Counted from the stretch's first letter, positions 16,826-24,510 are shown. The stretch: DNA of 64,000 nucleotides from Ammoniphilus sp. CFH 90114 (GCF_004123195.1 NZ_SDLI01000006.1:62001-126000); one strand, 5' to 3'. Notes: generated from the letters alone by a model not told the origin. A program made the numbers and translations.

Positions 16826-17683
16826 TCATGATTGTCTTTCTTTTGCAGCTGCTATTTGCCTCCTCAGTTTTCGGGCAAAAATGCGTTTCCACCAAGGCAT
16901 CTCTATATAAGATTGCAATAAGTCCATTCTTTCGCAAAGCTGCTCGGAACGTTGTTGTTGAATGTCCATGAAACTCTTTAGTTGAGATAACAATTCTGTT
17001 GCGTCTGTTTGAAATACAGTCATTTCATCCTTCATTTTCTCATTGTTTGCACGCGTCTCTCTTGCGATCTCTTCTTGGAGGAATCTTAATTCTGAAATGG
17101 ATTTTTTGAATTTCTTGTCCGCTAGATCAACGGTTTCCGCAATTCGATGGATATGGATATTGGACTCGTCGCGCCAGTTTTCCATTTCTCTATACTCTTT
17201 AGCGACAATGGCTAATCGTACGAGGATGTCGTCGAGCTTTTTTTGCTGGTCCTCGGAGACTTCCATGAGTTTTTTATTCTCGGTCTGTAGGGCTATCTGG
17301 GTTCTCCATTCTTCATGCTGCCCCTTCTCCCACTCTTCAAGAATAGGTTGGACGACTTTCAATTGCTCATTCCATTGAAGGTTCTGTATGTATAAACATG
17401 TACTAAGGTACCCTATAAATTGCATAGCTTCATGGTAGTTTTCCATAGCATGGGCCATTTGTTGTGAACTTTTACCTGTTACCCCACCCATTAGCCGTTT
17501 CATGAAGCTCTGGTTCTGTATATTGGAAAATCCGCCTCTTGCTGCGTCGGAAAAATGAATAAGCTCGTCCACCATCGATCGTACCTGAGTGGGATCTGTT
17601 AATGCCTGCAGCATGTCCGCTGTTTGCTGGTTTAACTCTATCTTTTGGCCATTAATGACCCATACTTTTTTCTCTTCGTTCAT
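16826..17683 (-). CDS. Coiled-coil protein with amphipathic basic C-terminus
   Basis: 285 residues, ATG with GAGGAG upstream. The N-terminus has a small folded part (KVWVINGQKIELNQQTADML), then a long helical region from about residue 90 to 260 with heptad-like spacing and many E, K and Q, typical of coiled coil. The last 25 residues, MPWWKRIFARKLRRQIAAAK, form a basic amphipathic segment that could bind membrane or nucleic acid. There is no signal peptide or hydrophobic transmembrane helix. It is monocistronic. I do not recognise the family; a scaffold or membrane-tethering role is only a guess. Confidence 0.72.
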   Translation of the reverse strand: MNEEKKVWVINGQKIELNQQTADMLQALTDPTQVRSMVDELIHFSDAARGGFSNIQNQSFMKRLMGGVTGKSSQQMAHAMENYHEAMQFIGYLSTCLYIQNLQWNEQLKVVQPILEEWEKGQHEEWRTQIALQTENKKLMEVSEDQQKKLDDILVRLAIVAKEYREMENWRDESNIHIHRIAETVDLADKKFKKSISELRFLQEEIARETRANNEKMKDEMTVFQTDATELLSQLKSFMDIQQQRSEQLCERMDLLQSYIEMPWWKRIFARKLRRQIAAAKERQS

Positions 17684-17759
17684 TGGACACTCCTCTAAAA
17701 CATAGAAATTTGTTTCCCCCTCTTATGATACCTTATGCTGTCTTAAATTTCGACCAAAG

Positions 17760-17786
17760 AAAAAAGCGAGCCTATAAGGCCCGCTT
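17760..17786 (-). terminator. Terminator of the flavin oxidoreductase gene
   Basis: On the minus strand AAGCGGGCCT pairs with GGCTCGCTT around TATA, then TTTTTT. Confidence 0.8.
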
Positions 17787-17800
17787 CATCAAGCTTGATA

Positions 17801-18772
17801 TTATGGTGTAGGTGTTGGCACCAAGGATATTTTTAGTTCACTGATAAGGTTATCCATGATGGTCTTCACCGGGAGTATTTCTTTTATTTCGTGGACCCTC
17901 GCACCTGCAAAAACGAGACCTTCCTCCACATCTCCTTTTACAGATCGGATTAGGGAATCTAATGTGCAAAATTGGTAAGAGCAGGATTTAAGGCACTGAC
18001 GGCACTTTTCTATCTTCATTTTAGAACCTTCGCAGACCTTCTCGATGAAGTGGTTGCGGATGGCTCGACCTTCTAATCCAACGGTCGTTTTAACGAGTAC
18101 CGTTTCCCCTTCTTGGCACTCAATATATTTTTGCTTGAAGGCTGGGTGTGCATCGCATTCTTCACTAGCCACGAACCTTGTACCCATCTGTACGCCAGAT
18201 GCGCCCAATTCAAACGCTCTAGCGATGTCGGCGCCTGTTAGGATTCCTCCCGCTGCTATAACCGGAATGTCAACGGCTTCAATAACCTCAGGTAAGATAT
18301 CAAATAATGGGCGTTCTGTCCCCAAATGCCCCCCGGCTTCATGACCTTCTACAACGATCGCAGCCGCTCCTAGTCTTTCCGCTAACTTCGCAAATTTCGC
18401 AGACGAGACGATGGAGATGACAGGAACACCGTATTCTTTTCCCCAGCTATACATATCTCGCGAGAAGCCAGCTCCGGAAATAATAAAATCCACCTTCTCT
18501 TCCATGGCTGCCTTGACGGTTTCGGCAAACTCCTTCATCGCAAACAAAACGTTCACTCCAATATATCCTTTGCTTTGAGTCAATTCCCTTGCGCGTCGAA
18601 TATGAGATCTCATCTCTTCGATTGGAATTCCCGTTCCGGAAATGATGCCTATGCCTCCAGCATTAGCCACAGCCGAGGCAAGACCGCTCAGAGACACAGC
18701 AACCCCCATGCCCCCCTGTATAATAGGTACCTCTGGAGTCATGTGGGCAATTTTAAGTTTTGGAATGTTCAA
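17801..18772 (-). CDS. NAD(P)H-dependent flavin oxidoreductase / nitronate monooxygenase
   Basis: 323-residue FMN-binding TIM-barrel enzyme of the nitronate monooxygenase (2-nitropropane dioxygenase) family. Landmarks are VPIIQGGMGVAVS at the N-terminus (FMN loop), GIGIISGTG, VISIVSSAKFAKLAERLGAAA, VEGHEAGGH with the active-site histidine region, IPVIAAGGI and GVQMGTRFVASEE, which hold the phosphate of FMN. A C-terminal cysteine group (CRQCLKSCSYQFC, about 258-270) is present in one branch of this family and may bind metal. True substrates vary from nitronates to enoyl-ACP-like compounds (FabK). The gene stands alone. Confidence 0.88.
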   Translation of the reverse strand: MNIPKLKIAHMTPEVPIIQGGMGVAVSLSGLASAVANAGGIGIISGTGIPIEEMRSHIRRARELTQSKGYIGVNVLFAMKEFAETVKAAMEEKVDFIISGAGFSRDMYSWGKEYGVPVISIVSSAKFAKLAERLGAAAIVVEGHEAGGHLGTERPLFDILPEVIEAVDIPVIAAGGILTGADIARAFELGASGVQMGTRFVASEECDAHPAFKQKYIECQEGETVLVKTTVGLEGRAIRNHFIEKVCEGSKMKIEKCRQCLKSCSYQFCTLDSLIRSVKGDVEEGLVFAGARVHEIKEILPVKTIMDNLISELKISLVPTPTP

Positions 18773-18909
18773 ACCCTGTTACCCCCTATACTTCGGAAAT
18801 AATTTTAATTCCTCCCCAGGAATCATATAACAACTATATACTATCTGAGTTATACGTGCAAAGATCTTTAAAGTAAAGTTGTGACTAATTTTGGACATAC
18901 TCAATACCG

Positions 18910-18943
18910 CTAAAAAAGAAAAAAGAAGGCTATTGGCCTTCTT
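18910..18943 (-). terminator. Terminator of small gene 18950-19132
   Basis: On the minus strand AAGAAGGCC pairs with GCCTTCTT, followed by TTTTTTCTTTTTT. Confidence 0.85.
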
Positions 18944-18949
18944 CCGGTT

Positions 18950-19132
18950 CTACACTCCAACAAATACTACCTTGGTTTCTGGATTTTCCTGTTGGATCTT
19001 AAGGACTTCGTGTTTAATGTCATCAATATTATGGCGAAGAACGGTGCATTCTGGTTTCTTTTTCATCGTCATGTTGACCTTATCCTGGTTGCCATAGGTA
19101 ATGGTGTTCTCAACTAATATTAATTTGTACAC
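18950..19132 (-). CDS. Small hypothetical protein
   Basis: 60 residues starting at GTG 19132, with AAAGGAG about ten bases upstream. The sequence YKLILVENTITYGNQDKVN and NPETKVVFVGV suggests a small alpha/beta fold with a central helix (DDIKHEVLKIQQEN). A sigma-A-like promoter upstream and a strong terminator downstream make it a complete unit, so I take it as a real gene despite its size. Family unknown. Confidence 0.7.
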   Translation of the reverse strand: MYKLILVENTITYGNQDKVNMTMKKKPECTVLRHNIDDIKHEVLKIQQENPETKVVFVGV

Positions 19133-19174
19133 TTATGATCATCTCCTTTGCTATAGACTTTACTACAATTTAGG

Positions 19175-19203
19175 AAAATACTCACGGATTTTTTTAGGGT
19201 CAA
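19175..19203 (-). promoter_or_regulatory. Sigma-A-like promoter for the 60-residue gene
   Basis: On the minus strand TTGACC (19198-19203), 17-bp spacer, TATTTT (19175-19180), about 42 bp before the GTG start. Confidence 0.5.
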
Positions 19204-19307
19204 GTGTCATAACAGAGAAAAACGGAACATAGAATGTATTTCACCAGGGTGTTATTTGTAGAAGTATGTCGGTCAATGTTGTGTTTGTAAGGAATATACA
19301 GAACTGT

Positions 19308-19337
19308 TTGACAATATTCAAGATCCATGTATATAAT
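19308..19337 (+). promoter_or_regulatory. Perfect-consensus sigma-A promoter
   Basis: TTGACA at 19308-19313, an 18-bp spacer and TATAAT at 19332-19337, both hexamers identical to consensus. Initiation near 19344 would leave a 40-base leader before the ATG at 19384. Confidence 0.8.
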
Positions 19338-19383
19338 ATGAAATCATAATTGATCCATAATCTTAAGAGAGGTGAGGTTTCCC

Positions 19384-19464
19384 ATGAAAAGTAAAGCAAC
19401 CGTTTATTTATATTATCTTATCCCTTGCGTGATCGGGATCATTTACTACCTAATGCAATTCTAA
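19384..19464 (+). CDS. 26-residue hydrophobic micropeptide
   Basis: ATG 19384, with GAGGTGAGG seven bases upstream, opens a frame that begins MKSKATVYLYY and ends YYLMQF with TAA at 19464. Two lysines at the N-terminus followed by one membrane helix give a single-pass peptide, N-terminus inside by the positive-inside rule. It lies directly behind a perfect consensus promoter, so it should be strongly transcribed. The stop is only 8 bases from the stop of the convergent SLC13 gene, with no terminator between. A type I toxin-like or membrane-regulatory peptide are possibilities; nothing in the sequence decides this. Confidence 0.6.
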   Translation: MKSKATVYLYYLIPCVIGIIYYLMQF

Positions 19465-19472
19465 TGTAAGAG

Positions 19473-21245
19473 TTATAACCAGAGGAAGGCTACTGTCGTA
19501 ACCGTGATAAACATATATAAGAGATTTAAAGGGATCCCTACTTTTAAGTAATCTGAGAATCGATAACCTCCGGGTCCGTAGACGATGAGATTGGTTTGGT
19601 ACCCGATTGGCGTGGCAAAGCTTGCAGATGCTGCGATGGTAATGGTAACGAAGAAGGCCGTGGGATCCGCACCTGTTTGCAGGGCAATGGCCTGTGAGAT
19701 GGGAAACATGAGGACAGCGGCTGCATTATTCGTAATAATTTCTGTGAAAAAAGTGGTAATTAGGTAAACACAAGCAAGCATGCCAACGACACCAAGGCTT
19801 TTCGTGATATGGATAAAGGATGTGGCAATCCATGCAGCAGTTCCCGTTTTATCGATAGCAATCCCTATTCCAATTGCGCTAGCTATCATAATTAACACGT
19901 TAAAATGTATATGTTTTTTAGCTGCTTCGAAGGTGATCGCCTTCGTGATAAATAAAGTAATCACGGCGAGTACTGCGGCTTTAAACATAGATAGAATCTC
20001 AAAAGTTGCAAGTATAACCATAATAAGCAAGACGATGATGGATAGCGTTCCCTTTTTAGGGTCAGTCCTTTCAGGCTGTGGCACTGGTGAAATCAGATAA
20101 AAATCACCAGAATTGAGCCAACGCTTCATAAATTGTTTCCCGGCTAGGAGAAGCAAGGTGTCACCAGGTTTAAACAGAATGTCCCCAACTTTACTGTTAA
20201 TTCGTTCTTGGTTACGGTGGACAGCAATGACCCCCGCTCCATATTTACCTCTAAAACTACTCTCTTTTACGGTTTGGTTTATAATAGAAGACTGGTGCGA
20301 GACCACAGCCTCTACTAAAAAGGCATTCCCATTGTGTAGGTCGTCTAGTTTCAGTTCAATTCCGGTCTCAATTTTAAGTCCTTTAATCCTTTGAAGGTCG
20401 ACGATAGTCGAAACCAATCCGGTGAAAATAAGCCTGTCACCTTCCCAGAGAGTGCGGTCCGTTTGAACGGGAGCAATCCGATGTCCATTGCGGATGATCT
20501 CAATTAGATATAACCCCTCTAGATGCCTGAGTCCCGCTTCCTCAACCGTTTTACCGATGATAGGAGAATCCTTTAGTACAAGCGCTTCTGACAAGTATTC
20601 CCTCGTACTCTCGCTAAAAGATTCTTCGGAGGTTTTACGAGACGGTAGCAACCGGTAACCGATCGTTCCCATATAGACGAGGCCAGCTATACAGGCAGGT
20701 ATCCCTACCATGCCTAACTGAAACATACTAAAGCCTTTCATCCCCTGTTCAATCATCATTCCGTGGACAAGTAAATTGGTTGAGGTACCGATAAGCGTAA
20801 TCGTCCCTCCGAATATCGTAGCGTAGGATAAAGGAAGCAAGAATTTGGATGGGGAGATATTGTTGTCCCGACACCATTTTCGGATTATGGGTGTAAATAA
20901 GACTACAATTGGAGTATTGTTTAGGAATCCAGACAGAGCTGAAACGGGGAACATCATGCGGACAAGCGCTTTGCGAGTGTTTTTGCCGGAACCTAGTGAC
21001 TTCATTACAATTTGCCCAATCAGGCCACTTTGTTGTACAGCTCCTGCAACGATGAATAGAAAAGCAACGGTTAACATGCCTTCATTGGAGAATCCTCTCA
21101 ATGCATCAGTTGGGCTTAATATCCCAGTGAGGAGAAGGAAGGCCAATGCACAAAAAATCACAAATTCGGGCCTGGATATCTCTCGTATTAAGAAGTAAAG
21201 CATGATAATTACGACAAGAATAACCAAGGCAATCTCCCATGTCAT
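19473..21245 (-). CDS. SLC13-family (sulfate/dicarboxylate) permease with TrkA-C domains
   Basis: 590 residues: an N-terminal half with about five membrane segments, a central soluble part (about 205-375) containing two TrkA-C (RCK_C) domains (EAGLRHLEGLYLIEIIRNGHRI..., and VVSHQSSIINQTVKESSFRGKYGAG...), then a second membrane half. The permease motifs NNTPIVVLFTPII and the repeated TEIITNNAAAVLMFPIS sequence match the SLC13/DASS superfamily, whose relatives carry sulfate, phosphate or dicarboxylates; fused RCK domains are typical of the sulfate-transporter (SAC1-like) branch. It is monocistronic. The substrate cannot be read directly. Confidence 0.87.
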   Translation of the reverse strand: MTWEIALVILVVIIMLYFLIREISRPEFVIFCALAFLLLTGILSPTDALRGFSNEGMLTVAFLFIVAGAVQQSGLIGQIVMKSLGSGKNTRKALVRMMFPVSALSGFLNNTPIVVLFTPIIRKWCRDNNISPSKFLLPLSYATIFGGTITLIGTSTNLLVHGMMIEQGMKGFSMFQLGMVGIPACIAGLVYMGTIGYRLLPSRKTSEESFSESTREYLSEALVLKDSPIIGKTVEEAGLRHLEGLYLIEIIRNGHRIAPVQTDRTLWEGDRLIFTGLVSTIVDLQRIKGLKIETGIELKLDDLHNGNAFLVEAVVSHQSSIINQTVKESSFRGKYGAGVIAVHRNQERINSKVGDILFKPGDTLLLLAGKQFMKRWLNSGDFYLISPVPQPERTDPKKGTLSIIVLLIMVILATFEILSMFKAAVLAVITLFITKAITFEAAKKHIHFNVLIMIASAIGIGIAIDKTGTAAWIATSFIHITKSLGVVGMLACVYLITTFFTEIITNNAAAVLMFPISQAIALQTGADPTAFFVTITIAASASFATPIGYQTNLIVYGPGGYRFSDYLKVGIPLNLLYMFITVTTVAFLWL

Positions 21246-21415
21246 AAAAAACGCCCCTCCTTTTGCCTACTCCTCTAGATGAGTCTTCAAACTATTTCAC
21301 TTATCTAGAGACATGATATGCGCCCGGCAAAAAAGGGTTAATATCGCCATTCACTAAAGATTCATAATTTGTCGAGTTTCACCACTTTTCCATGATAAGA
21401 ATCGGTGTAAAATGA

Positions 21416-21553
21416 AATCACGCTAAGGCCAATCAGGTGGACTTAATTGTTATGGGAAGTAAAGGACTTTCTGCGTTTGATGAATTATTTCTTGGAAGCG
21501 TGAGTCATCAAGTTACACAGATGTGTTCGGTGTCAGTCATCATTGTCAAATAA
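21416..21553 (+). pseudogene. Remnant of a universal stress protein (UspA) gene, C-terminal 45 codons
   Basis: An open frame ending at TAA 21551-21553 encodes AKANQVDLIVMGSKGLS followed by ELFLGSVSHQV and ending SVIIVK. This is the ATP-binding G-x-x-G and C-terminal strand of UspA domains (usual form DLIVMGSRG, LLGSVS). A TGA at 21413 and the lack of any recognisable upstream UspA sequence in any frame show that the first two thirds are gone. No start codon or ribosome site fits. It is a decayed gene fragment. Confidence 0.75.
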
Positions 21554-21562
21554 GATCTTAGA

Positions 21563-21775
21563 TCATCTATCGTTTCGAATGATAAAATAAATAATAAGCC
21601 CAATGATCGGGAAAAAGAGTGTTCCTATCAGCACGATAACAGAGTATTCTTTACTGTTTCCTTTTCTTAAAGAATCCCGATAAGCCCAAATACTCGTTAC
21701 AATATTAAAAATAAAAAAAGCTGCCATAATAAACAGCATGATGAAAAAGGGTGCGAAAGCTAACTCGATATTCAA
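21563..21775 (-). CDS. Small membrane protein with PLD-nuclease-N-type end
   Basis: 70 residues from TTG 21775 (AAGGAGGAGG upstream). Two membrane helices, residues 8-30 and 46-66, are separated by a charged loop YRDSLRKGNSKEY. The motif FFPIIGLIIYFIIRNDR at the end is that of the small PLDc_N family (phospholipase-D-nuclease N-terminal), which occurs alone in many Firmicutes with no known function. It is monocistronic. Confidence 0.72.
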   Translation of the reverse strand: MNIELAFAPFFIMLFIMAAFFIFNIVTSIWAYRDSLRKGNSKEYSVIVLIGTLFFPIIGLIIYFIIRNDR

Positions 21776-21851
21776 TTTAACTCCTCCTCCTTCCTTAATA
21801 CATCATACGTTTGCAATCTATGAAAGTTTCACATGATTTGCTTTTATGACG

Positions 21852-21878
21852 GGACTCTTATTATGAAGAGTCCTTTTT
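21852..21878 (+). terminator. Plus-strand terminator without an obvious gene
   Basis: GGACTCTT pairs with AAGAGTCC around ATTATG, then TTTTTAC. The T-run is only on the + strand, yet the nearest + strand sequence upstream is the UspA remnant. Confidence 0.6.
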
Positions 21879-21884
21879 ACGTGG

Positions 21885-21926
21885 AAAAAAAAGTCGCCTC
21901 CCCCATTTCAAGCAGGATAGCGACTT
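21885..21926 (-). terminator. Terminator of the HTH gene
   Basis: On the minus strand AAGTCGC pairs with GCGACTT across a 22-base loop, then a run of eight T. Also T-rich in the + direction. Confidence 0.75.
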
Positions 21927-21931
21927 TTTGA

Positions 21932-22126
21932 TTAGTGAACCTTTTTCCCTTGGATATAGCCGTTCTCTTTTAAATTCTTTAACCATGTCTTTATGGTTCG
22001 ACGATGTCTACCAAAATGGTTGACCATTTCATCCATAGATGGAATGACAAATTGTCGTTGTTCCAGATAACGCCAAAGGATATATTCGCTCATACCGAGC
22101 TTTACTATGATCTCACGAGGGTACAT
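21932..22126 (-). CDS. Small winged-helix-like DNA-binding protein
   Basis: 64 residues, start ATG with AAAAAGG upstream. The sequence SEYILWRYLEQRQFVIPSMDEMVNHFGRHRRTIKTWLKNLKENGYIQGKK reads as three helices and a wing, the pattern of GntR/phage-replication-like winged helices (VIPSMDEMVNHFGRHRRTI is the recognition unit). No effector domain. It is monocistronic with its own terminator. Target genes are unknown. Confidence 0.65.
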   Translation of the reverse strand: MYPREIIVKLGMSEYILWRYLEQRQFVIPSMDEMVNHFGRHRRTIKTWLKNLKENGYIQGKKVH

Positions 22127-22311
22127 ATAGCCTTTTTCCCACCTTATCTTGGTTTTCCTTTTATCTTGTCAGTTCCTTCCTAGCACTCCATCACTCTCTT
22201 GTTTTTCTAAATTTTAACATGGAATCTTCGTCCAATCGCCTTTTTAGAAAATTTAAACTTACGACAATTAACTCCTACTCCCCTATTGGAATATAGCATA
22301 TAATTTTTTTC

Positions 22312-22341
22312 TTTACAAAACTTATACAATAATTATATAAT
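22312..22341 (+). promoter_or_regulatory. Sigma-A promoter
   Basis: TTTACA (22312-22317), 18-bp spacer, TATAAT (22336-22341), 47 bp upstream of the DUF378 start codon. Confidence 0.65.
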
Positions 22342-22388
22342 AATGATGCAGTATAGGATGTAAATTCCAATCTAGGGAGGGTTTGGTC

Positions 22389-22592
22389 ATGGGTGGCTTA
22401 AATTTAACAGCACTTGTTCTCATTATTGTTGGTGGGTTAAACTGGCTTCTCTTCGGATTATTTCAGTGGGATTTAGTTGGTGGATTGTTAGGAGGAATGG
22501 ACGGCTGGCCCGCTCGTATTGTCTACATTTTGGTTGGTGTGGCTGCTATCTACTCCTTCACTTTAATTAATAAGGTCAAGGCTAATTCATAA
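22389..22592 (+). CDS. yuzA: DUF378 membrane protein (YuzA-like)
   Basis: 67 residues from ATG 22389; AGGGAGGG lies eight bases upstream, and a TTG two codons earlier is less likely. Two membrane helices carry the DUF378 pattern: NLTALVLIIVGGLNWLLFGLF, WDLVGGLLGG and ARIVYILVGVAAIYS. The family is widespread in Bacillales and uncharacterised. It has a good promoter and terminator of its own. Confidence 0.85.
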   Translation: MGGLNLTALVLIIVGGLNWLLFGLFQWDLVGGLLGGMDGWPARIVYILVGVAAIYSFTLINKVKANS

Positions 22593-22598
22593 CGTATG

Positions 22599-22631
22599 GA
22601 AGGGGAACCCTCGCAGGTTCCTCTTCTTTTT
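22599..22631 (+). terminator. Rho-independent terminator
   Basis: GAAGGGGAACC pairs with GGTTCCTCTTC (one mismatch), followed by TTTTTC; it abuts the end of the convergent polymerase gene. Confidence 0.8.
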
Positions 22632-23897
22632 CTATCCATAGTGCCCTCCAATCTTTGCGCTTCGTTCTAGCGCGATCCCTCCTTCTACTAAGCTTGAGGC
22701 CTTAATAATGGAGGTAGATCCGAACACATCTCGAATCTGATCTACGGCAAAGGCTAAATTTCTCTTTTTTTCCCGTGTCTTAAAACTGAACATATCCAAC
22801 TGTACTTCTTGGTCTGGGGTAAGATTAGACAGGGCCACATAGATGTTGCGGACTTCTGTCCCTAATGTATAGTGGGTATTAAACAGTTGCAGGCAAACGT
22901 TGTATACTTCATCTTCTAGATTCGTAGGCGTATCAATAGATAAAGACCGGGAGAAGCCTCCTTCGTAACCGTTTGAGTATCCAATTCCTAAAGAAATCGT
23001 TCTGCCAGCCATTCGATCTTTACGAGCCCGACTCGTTACTTCATCGCACAGTTCACGGATAACAATCTTAATTTCGGAGGGTAATACATAATCTCGAAGC
23101 AATGTAATTCCATTTCCGTAGCTCTTATGCGTTTGGTTGTAGTTAGGCTGTACACGGGAGAAGTCAATTCCCCAAGCGTGGTTATACATCTGGACGCCCA
23201 TAATGCCGAATCGCTTCTCGAGTAAAGCGGATTCAAAGCCTGCTAATTGGCCGACAGTACGAATGCCCATCCGGTTTAGATTTCGCTCCATTCGGGATCC
23301 AATTCCCCACATGTCCTTAACGGGATGAGGCCATAATCTTGAAGGAAGATCTTCGAAAGTCCACTCGGCAATTCCTTCTGGCGCTTTTTTGGCATCTAAG
23401 TCCAAGCAGACCTTGGCCAGGAGCATATTGGGACCTATGCCAATGGCCACGGGAATACGTAATTCTTCCCAGATCGTTTGCTTAATTTTTCTTGCCACAA
23501 ACCACTTATCACCAAACAACTTTTCTGTTCCGGTGATATCGATCCAGGCCTCATCTACGGAGTACTGTAAAATGCTATCGAATGGGGAAAAGCGCCCCAA
23601 AATTTTGGTTAACTCTAAACTAATCTCTAGGTATTTCGACATCCTAGCTTTGACAACTTGGATTCGAGGATCCTGAGGCAGTTCAAAGAAGCGCGAGACG
23701 TTCTTAACGCCAAAATCTCTCTTTAACGCTGCTGATGCAGCGAGAACGATAGAGCCGCTTCGCTCGGGGTCACCAACCACAGCTAAATATGCAGTAAGAG
23801 GATCTAGCCCAAGCAAGGAGCAATGGGCAGAAGCATAAAAGCTCTTGGCATCTAGCATGAGGATCGAGCGCTGGGGCATTTGACTATAATCAAACAT
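22632..23897 (-). CDS. Y-family DNA polymerase, UvrX/UmuC-like
   Basis: 421-residue translesion polymerase. The catalytic carboxylates are visible in MLDAKSFYAS (N-terminus) and YSVDEAWIDIT (about residue 110-120). PVAIGIGPNMLLAK and WGIGSRMERNLNRMGIRTVGQLA are the palm and helix-hairpin-helix regions, and the little-finger domain follows from about residue 240. Compared with the DinB copy at 38860 it has the QP-x-x-YN-type and SYGNGITLLRDY features of the UvrX/YqjW group. A LexA box lies 22 bp before the start. It is second in a unit behind the 68-residue gene, 58 bases apart. It is likely induced by DNA damage. Confidence 0.9.
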   Translation of the reverse strand: MFDYSQMPQRSILMLDAKSFYASAHCSLLGLDPLTAYLAVVGDPERSGSIVLAASAALKRDFGVKNVSRFFELPQDPRIQVVKARMSKYLEISLELTKILGRFSPFDSILQYSVDEAWIDITGTEKLFGDKWFVARKIKQTIWEELRIPVAIGIGPNMLLAKVCLDLDAKKAPEGIAEWTFEDLPSRLWPHPVKDMWGIGSRMERNLNRMGIRTVGQLAGFESALLEKRFGIMGVQMYNHAWGIDFSRVQPNYNQTHKSYGNGITLLRDYVLPSEIKIVIRELCDEVTSRARKDRMAGRTISLGIGYSNGYEGGFSRSLSIDTPTNLEDEVYNVCLQLFNTHYTLGTEVRNIYVALSNLTPDQEVQLDMFSFKTREKKRNLAFAVDQIRDVFGSTSIIKASSLVEGGIALERSAKIGGHYG

Positions 23898-23919
23898 GGA
23901 TTCACCTCATTAAAAGTTA

Positions 23920-23931
23920 GAACATACGTTC
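23920..23931. promoter_or_regulatory. LexA (SOS) box
   Basis: GAACATACGTTC fits the Bacillus LexA/DinR core GAAC-N4-GTTC. It is between the 68-residue gene and the polymerase, directly before the polymerase start. Confidence 0.75.
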
Positions 23932-23955
23932 TATTTGAGAGCATGACAAGCTCCC

Positions 23956-24162
23956 CTACGCGTGTTTAGCGGGAAGAATGGACAATATATGGTTAATTAA
24001 GAAGGATCGAATGGCTCTGCGGGTTAAGCAGTAAGCCTTCATCTGATCTCCTGTGATAGAGTAAGGTAGAATTTGACGTTGGGTGATTCGACCTTGGCGA
24101 TCGAGATAAATCATCTCGAGTGGTTGACCAGAAGATACATAACGATCAAGATCAACGAGCAT
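23956..24162 (-). CDS. Small WYL-like protein, SOS-controlled
   Basis: 68 residues; ATG 24162 has AAAGGAGG upstream. The core MIYLDRQGRITQRQILPYSITGDQMKAYCLTRRAIRSFLINHI has the strand pattern of a single WYL-type domain (YxDxxGxxTxRxIxP followed by AYCxxRxxxRxF). Such small proteins often precede UvrX-type polymerases in Bacilli. A LexA box overlaps its promoter region, so it and the polymerase should be induced together. Ligand or DNA binding is not shown. Confidence 0.75.
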   Translation of the reverse strand: MLVDLDRYVSSGQPLEMIYLDRQGRITQRQILPYSITGDQMKAYCLTRRAIRSFLINHILSILPAKHA

Positions 24163-24180
24163 ATAAACCTCCTTTGAACG

Positions 24181-24192
24181 GAACGTTTGTTC
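24181..24192. promoter_or_regulatory. LexA (SOS) box
   Basis: GAACGTTTGTTC fits GAAC-N4-GTTC, 19 bp upstream of the WYL-like gene; a further GAACG half-site overlaps it at 24176. Confidence 0.75.
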
Positions 24193-24249
24193 TTATTTTA
24201 TGCGAACTTCACCAGAACATGCAAGATGCAAAAAGTTACCACGTAAAAA

Positions 24250-24286
24250 CGTAAAAAGAAAAGTGTCCCCCATGATGAGGACACTT
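24250..24286 (-). terminator. Minus-strand terminator of an uncertain small gene
   Basis: AAGTGTCC pairs with GGACACTT (24261-24268 with 24279-24286), followed on the minus strand by TTTTCTTTTTAC. Confidence 0.7.
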
Positions 24287-24300
24287 GGATTCATAGTATG

Positions 24301-24405
24301 TTATTTTGAGAGGGAACCCATATCTTCGTCCAGTAATGTTCGGATGATCCATCCAGATAAGTCTTGTGCAGCAAAACAGCCAGCCGCTGTAGAAATTCGT
24401 CCCAT
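24301..24405 (-). CDS. Possible 34-residue protein (uncertain)
   Basis: The frame from ATG 24405 (or GTG 24411) reads MGRISTAAGCFAAQDLSG, then IIRTLLDED, ending SLSK. Its composition is protein-like and it ends 15 bases before a minus-strand terminator, which suggests some transcript ends here. No Shine-Dalgarno is visible, so it may be the tail of a decayed gene. In this 353-base stretch (24163-24515) I see otherwise only the LexA box and two terminators. Confidence 0.35.
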   Translation of the reverse strand: MGRISTAAGCFAAQDLSGWIIRTLLDEDMGSLSK

Positions 24406-24473
24406 ATTCACGAAACAAACAAATCATATTTTACAGCAACTTGTAATAATTAGGAACCATTGATATATCCAAT

Positions 24474-24510
24474 TAAAAAAGGGACCAATCACTCGTGTGA
24501 ACGGTCCCTT
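24474..24510 (-). terminator. Terminator of the 62-residue membrane protein gene
   Basis: On the minus strand AAGGGACC pairs with GGTCCCTT, then TTTTTTAATT. Confidence 0.82.
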
